Source: an uncultured Bacteroidota bacterium
GTDB taxonomy: Bacteria; Bacteroidota; Bacteroidia; Chitinophagales; Chitinophagaceae
NCBI GenBank assembly: GCA_903944755.1
Contig: CAJATB010000275.1
Location: 1-6,286 of the forward strand
Direction: 5' to 3'
DNA: 6,286 nt
Below the pieces are notes generated by a model. It had not been told where the DNA came from and searched no databases. It saw only the letters and a list, made by a program, of their open reading frames with translations. Shown here one piece after another: positions 6,112 to 6,286 of the stretch (position 1 is its first letter; every line of letters starts with the position of its first letter). The position numbers and the translations under genes are program-made.

Positions 6112-6259
6112 AGCTAATCGTTTTATTTAGAATGTAATGCTACTTTGAATTCTTCAAGTTTAGTAGTATATTTAGTTCAGGTTGTAGCACAAATTTGTCA
6201 AACTACGCAAAACGGGCTAACCCGGAAACTTTATTTTATAAAAGTTAATGATTGCTTTT
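6112..6259. promoter_or_regulatory. Control region upstream of aldehyde dehydrogenase with several palindromes
   Basis: The stretch holds ACAAATTTGT (6189-6198), CGGG-CTAA-CCCG (6213-6224) and TTTTATAAAA (6234-6243), all self-complementary. TTTGACA on the minus strand (complement of 6196-6202) could be a promoter element, and TAAACTTG (complement of a site near 6154-6161) matches TAnnTTTG at seven of eight positions, but their spacing is not a standard promoter. The G/C-rich dyad stands out in this A/T-rich DNA and is a reasonable operator candidate. No binding protein can be named. Confidence 0.35.
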
Positions 6260-6286
6260 ATGCCTAAACAAAGCACACTTTCGCCA
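6260..6286 (+). CDS. Possible start of a divergent gene, truncated by the window edge
   Basis: An ATG at 6260 opens a frame of nine codons (MPKQSTLSP) that is still open at the end of the window. The position, divergent from the aldehyde dehydrogenase and about 150 bases away, is where a regulator or a new transcription unit would be expected. Nine codons cannot identify a product, and the ATG may be chance. Confidence 0.25.

Noticed and set aside
5798..6130. A 110-codon plus-strand frame opposite the aldehyde dehydrogenase N-terminus
   Set aside because: It lies antisense to well-conserved dehydrogenase sequence and shows no domain, so it is a shadow.

Overview
The window reads as chromosomal DNA of a low-GC member of the Bacteroidota. 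The evidence is a type IX secretion (T9SS) C-terminal sorting domain, start codons preceded by A/T-rich sequence with no clear Shine-Dalgarno, promoter-like stretches resembling the Bacteroidota TTTG / TAnnTTTG pattern, and a secreted protein whose N-terminal domain is typical of Bacteroidota surface proteins. Genus cannot be settled from the sequence. I see no rRNA, tRNA, CRISPR array, transposase or integrase.

Layout. (1) Positions 134-1387 (+): a Tat-exported M24 metallopeptidase of the Xaa-Pro aminopeptidase type with all metal ligands present. (2) Positions 1399-3348 (-): a two-gene unit, tail to tail with the peptidase. The upstream gene encodes a very small T9SS-sorted protein. Three bases later comes a 462-residue secreted protein built like a phage tail fibre: N-terminal Bacteroidota surface domain, GGTG motif, 16-residue repeats, LGYxP motif and a C1q/TNF-like jelly-roll. 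(3) Positions 3349-3542: a divergent control region with a strong inverted repeat. (4) Positions 3543-3995 (+): a small lipoprotein with a Thr-Pro-Pro linker. (5) Positions 4146-6111 (-): an AldB/ExaC-type aldehyde dehydrogenase followed by a DUF779 protein, a known gene pair, here separated by a 14-bp hairpin. (6) Positions 6112-6286: the upstream region of the dehydrogenase, with several short palindromes and possibly the first nine codons of a divergent gene.

How the parts may work together. The dehydrogenase and DUF779 protein probably act in oxidation of short-chain aldehydes such as acetaldehyde. The T9SS mini-protein and the fibre-like protein are likely co-transcribed and both exported, which suggests a cell-surface appendage or adhesin. 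The divergent lipoprotein may belong to the same envelope locus, but only position supports that. The most unusual content is the fibre-like protein and its pairing with a near cargo-free T9SS protein.
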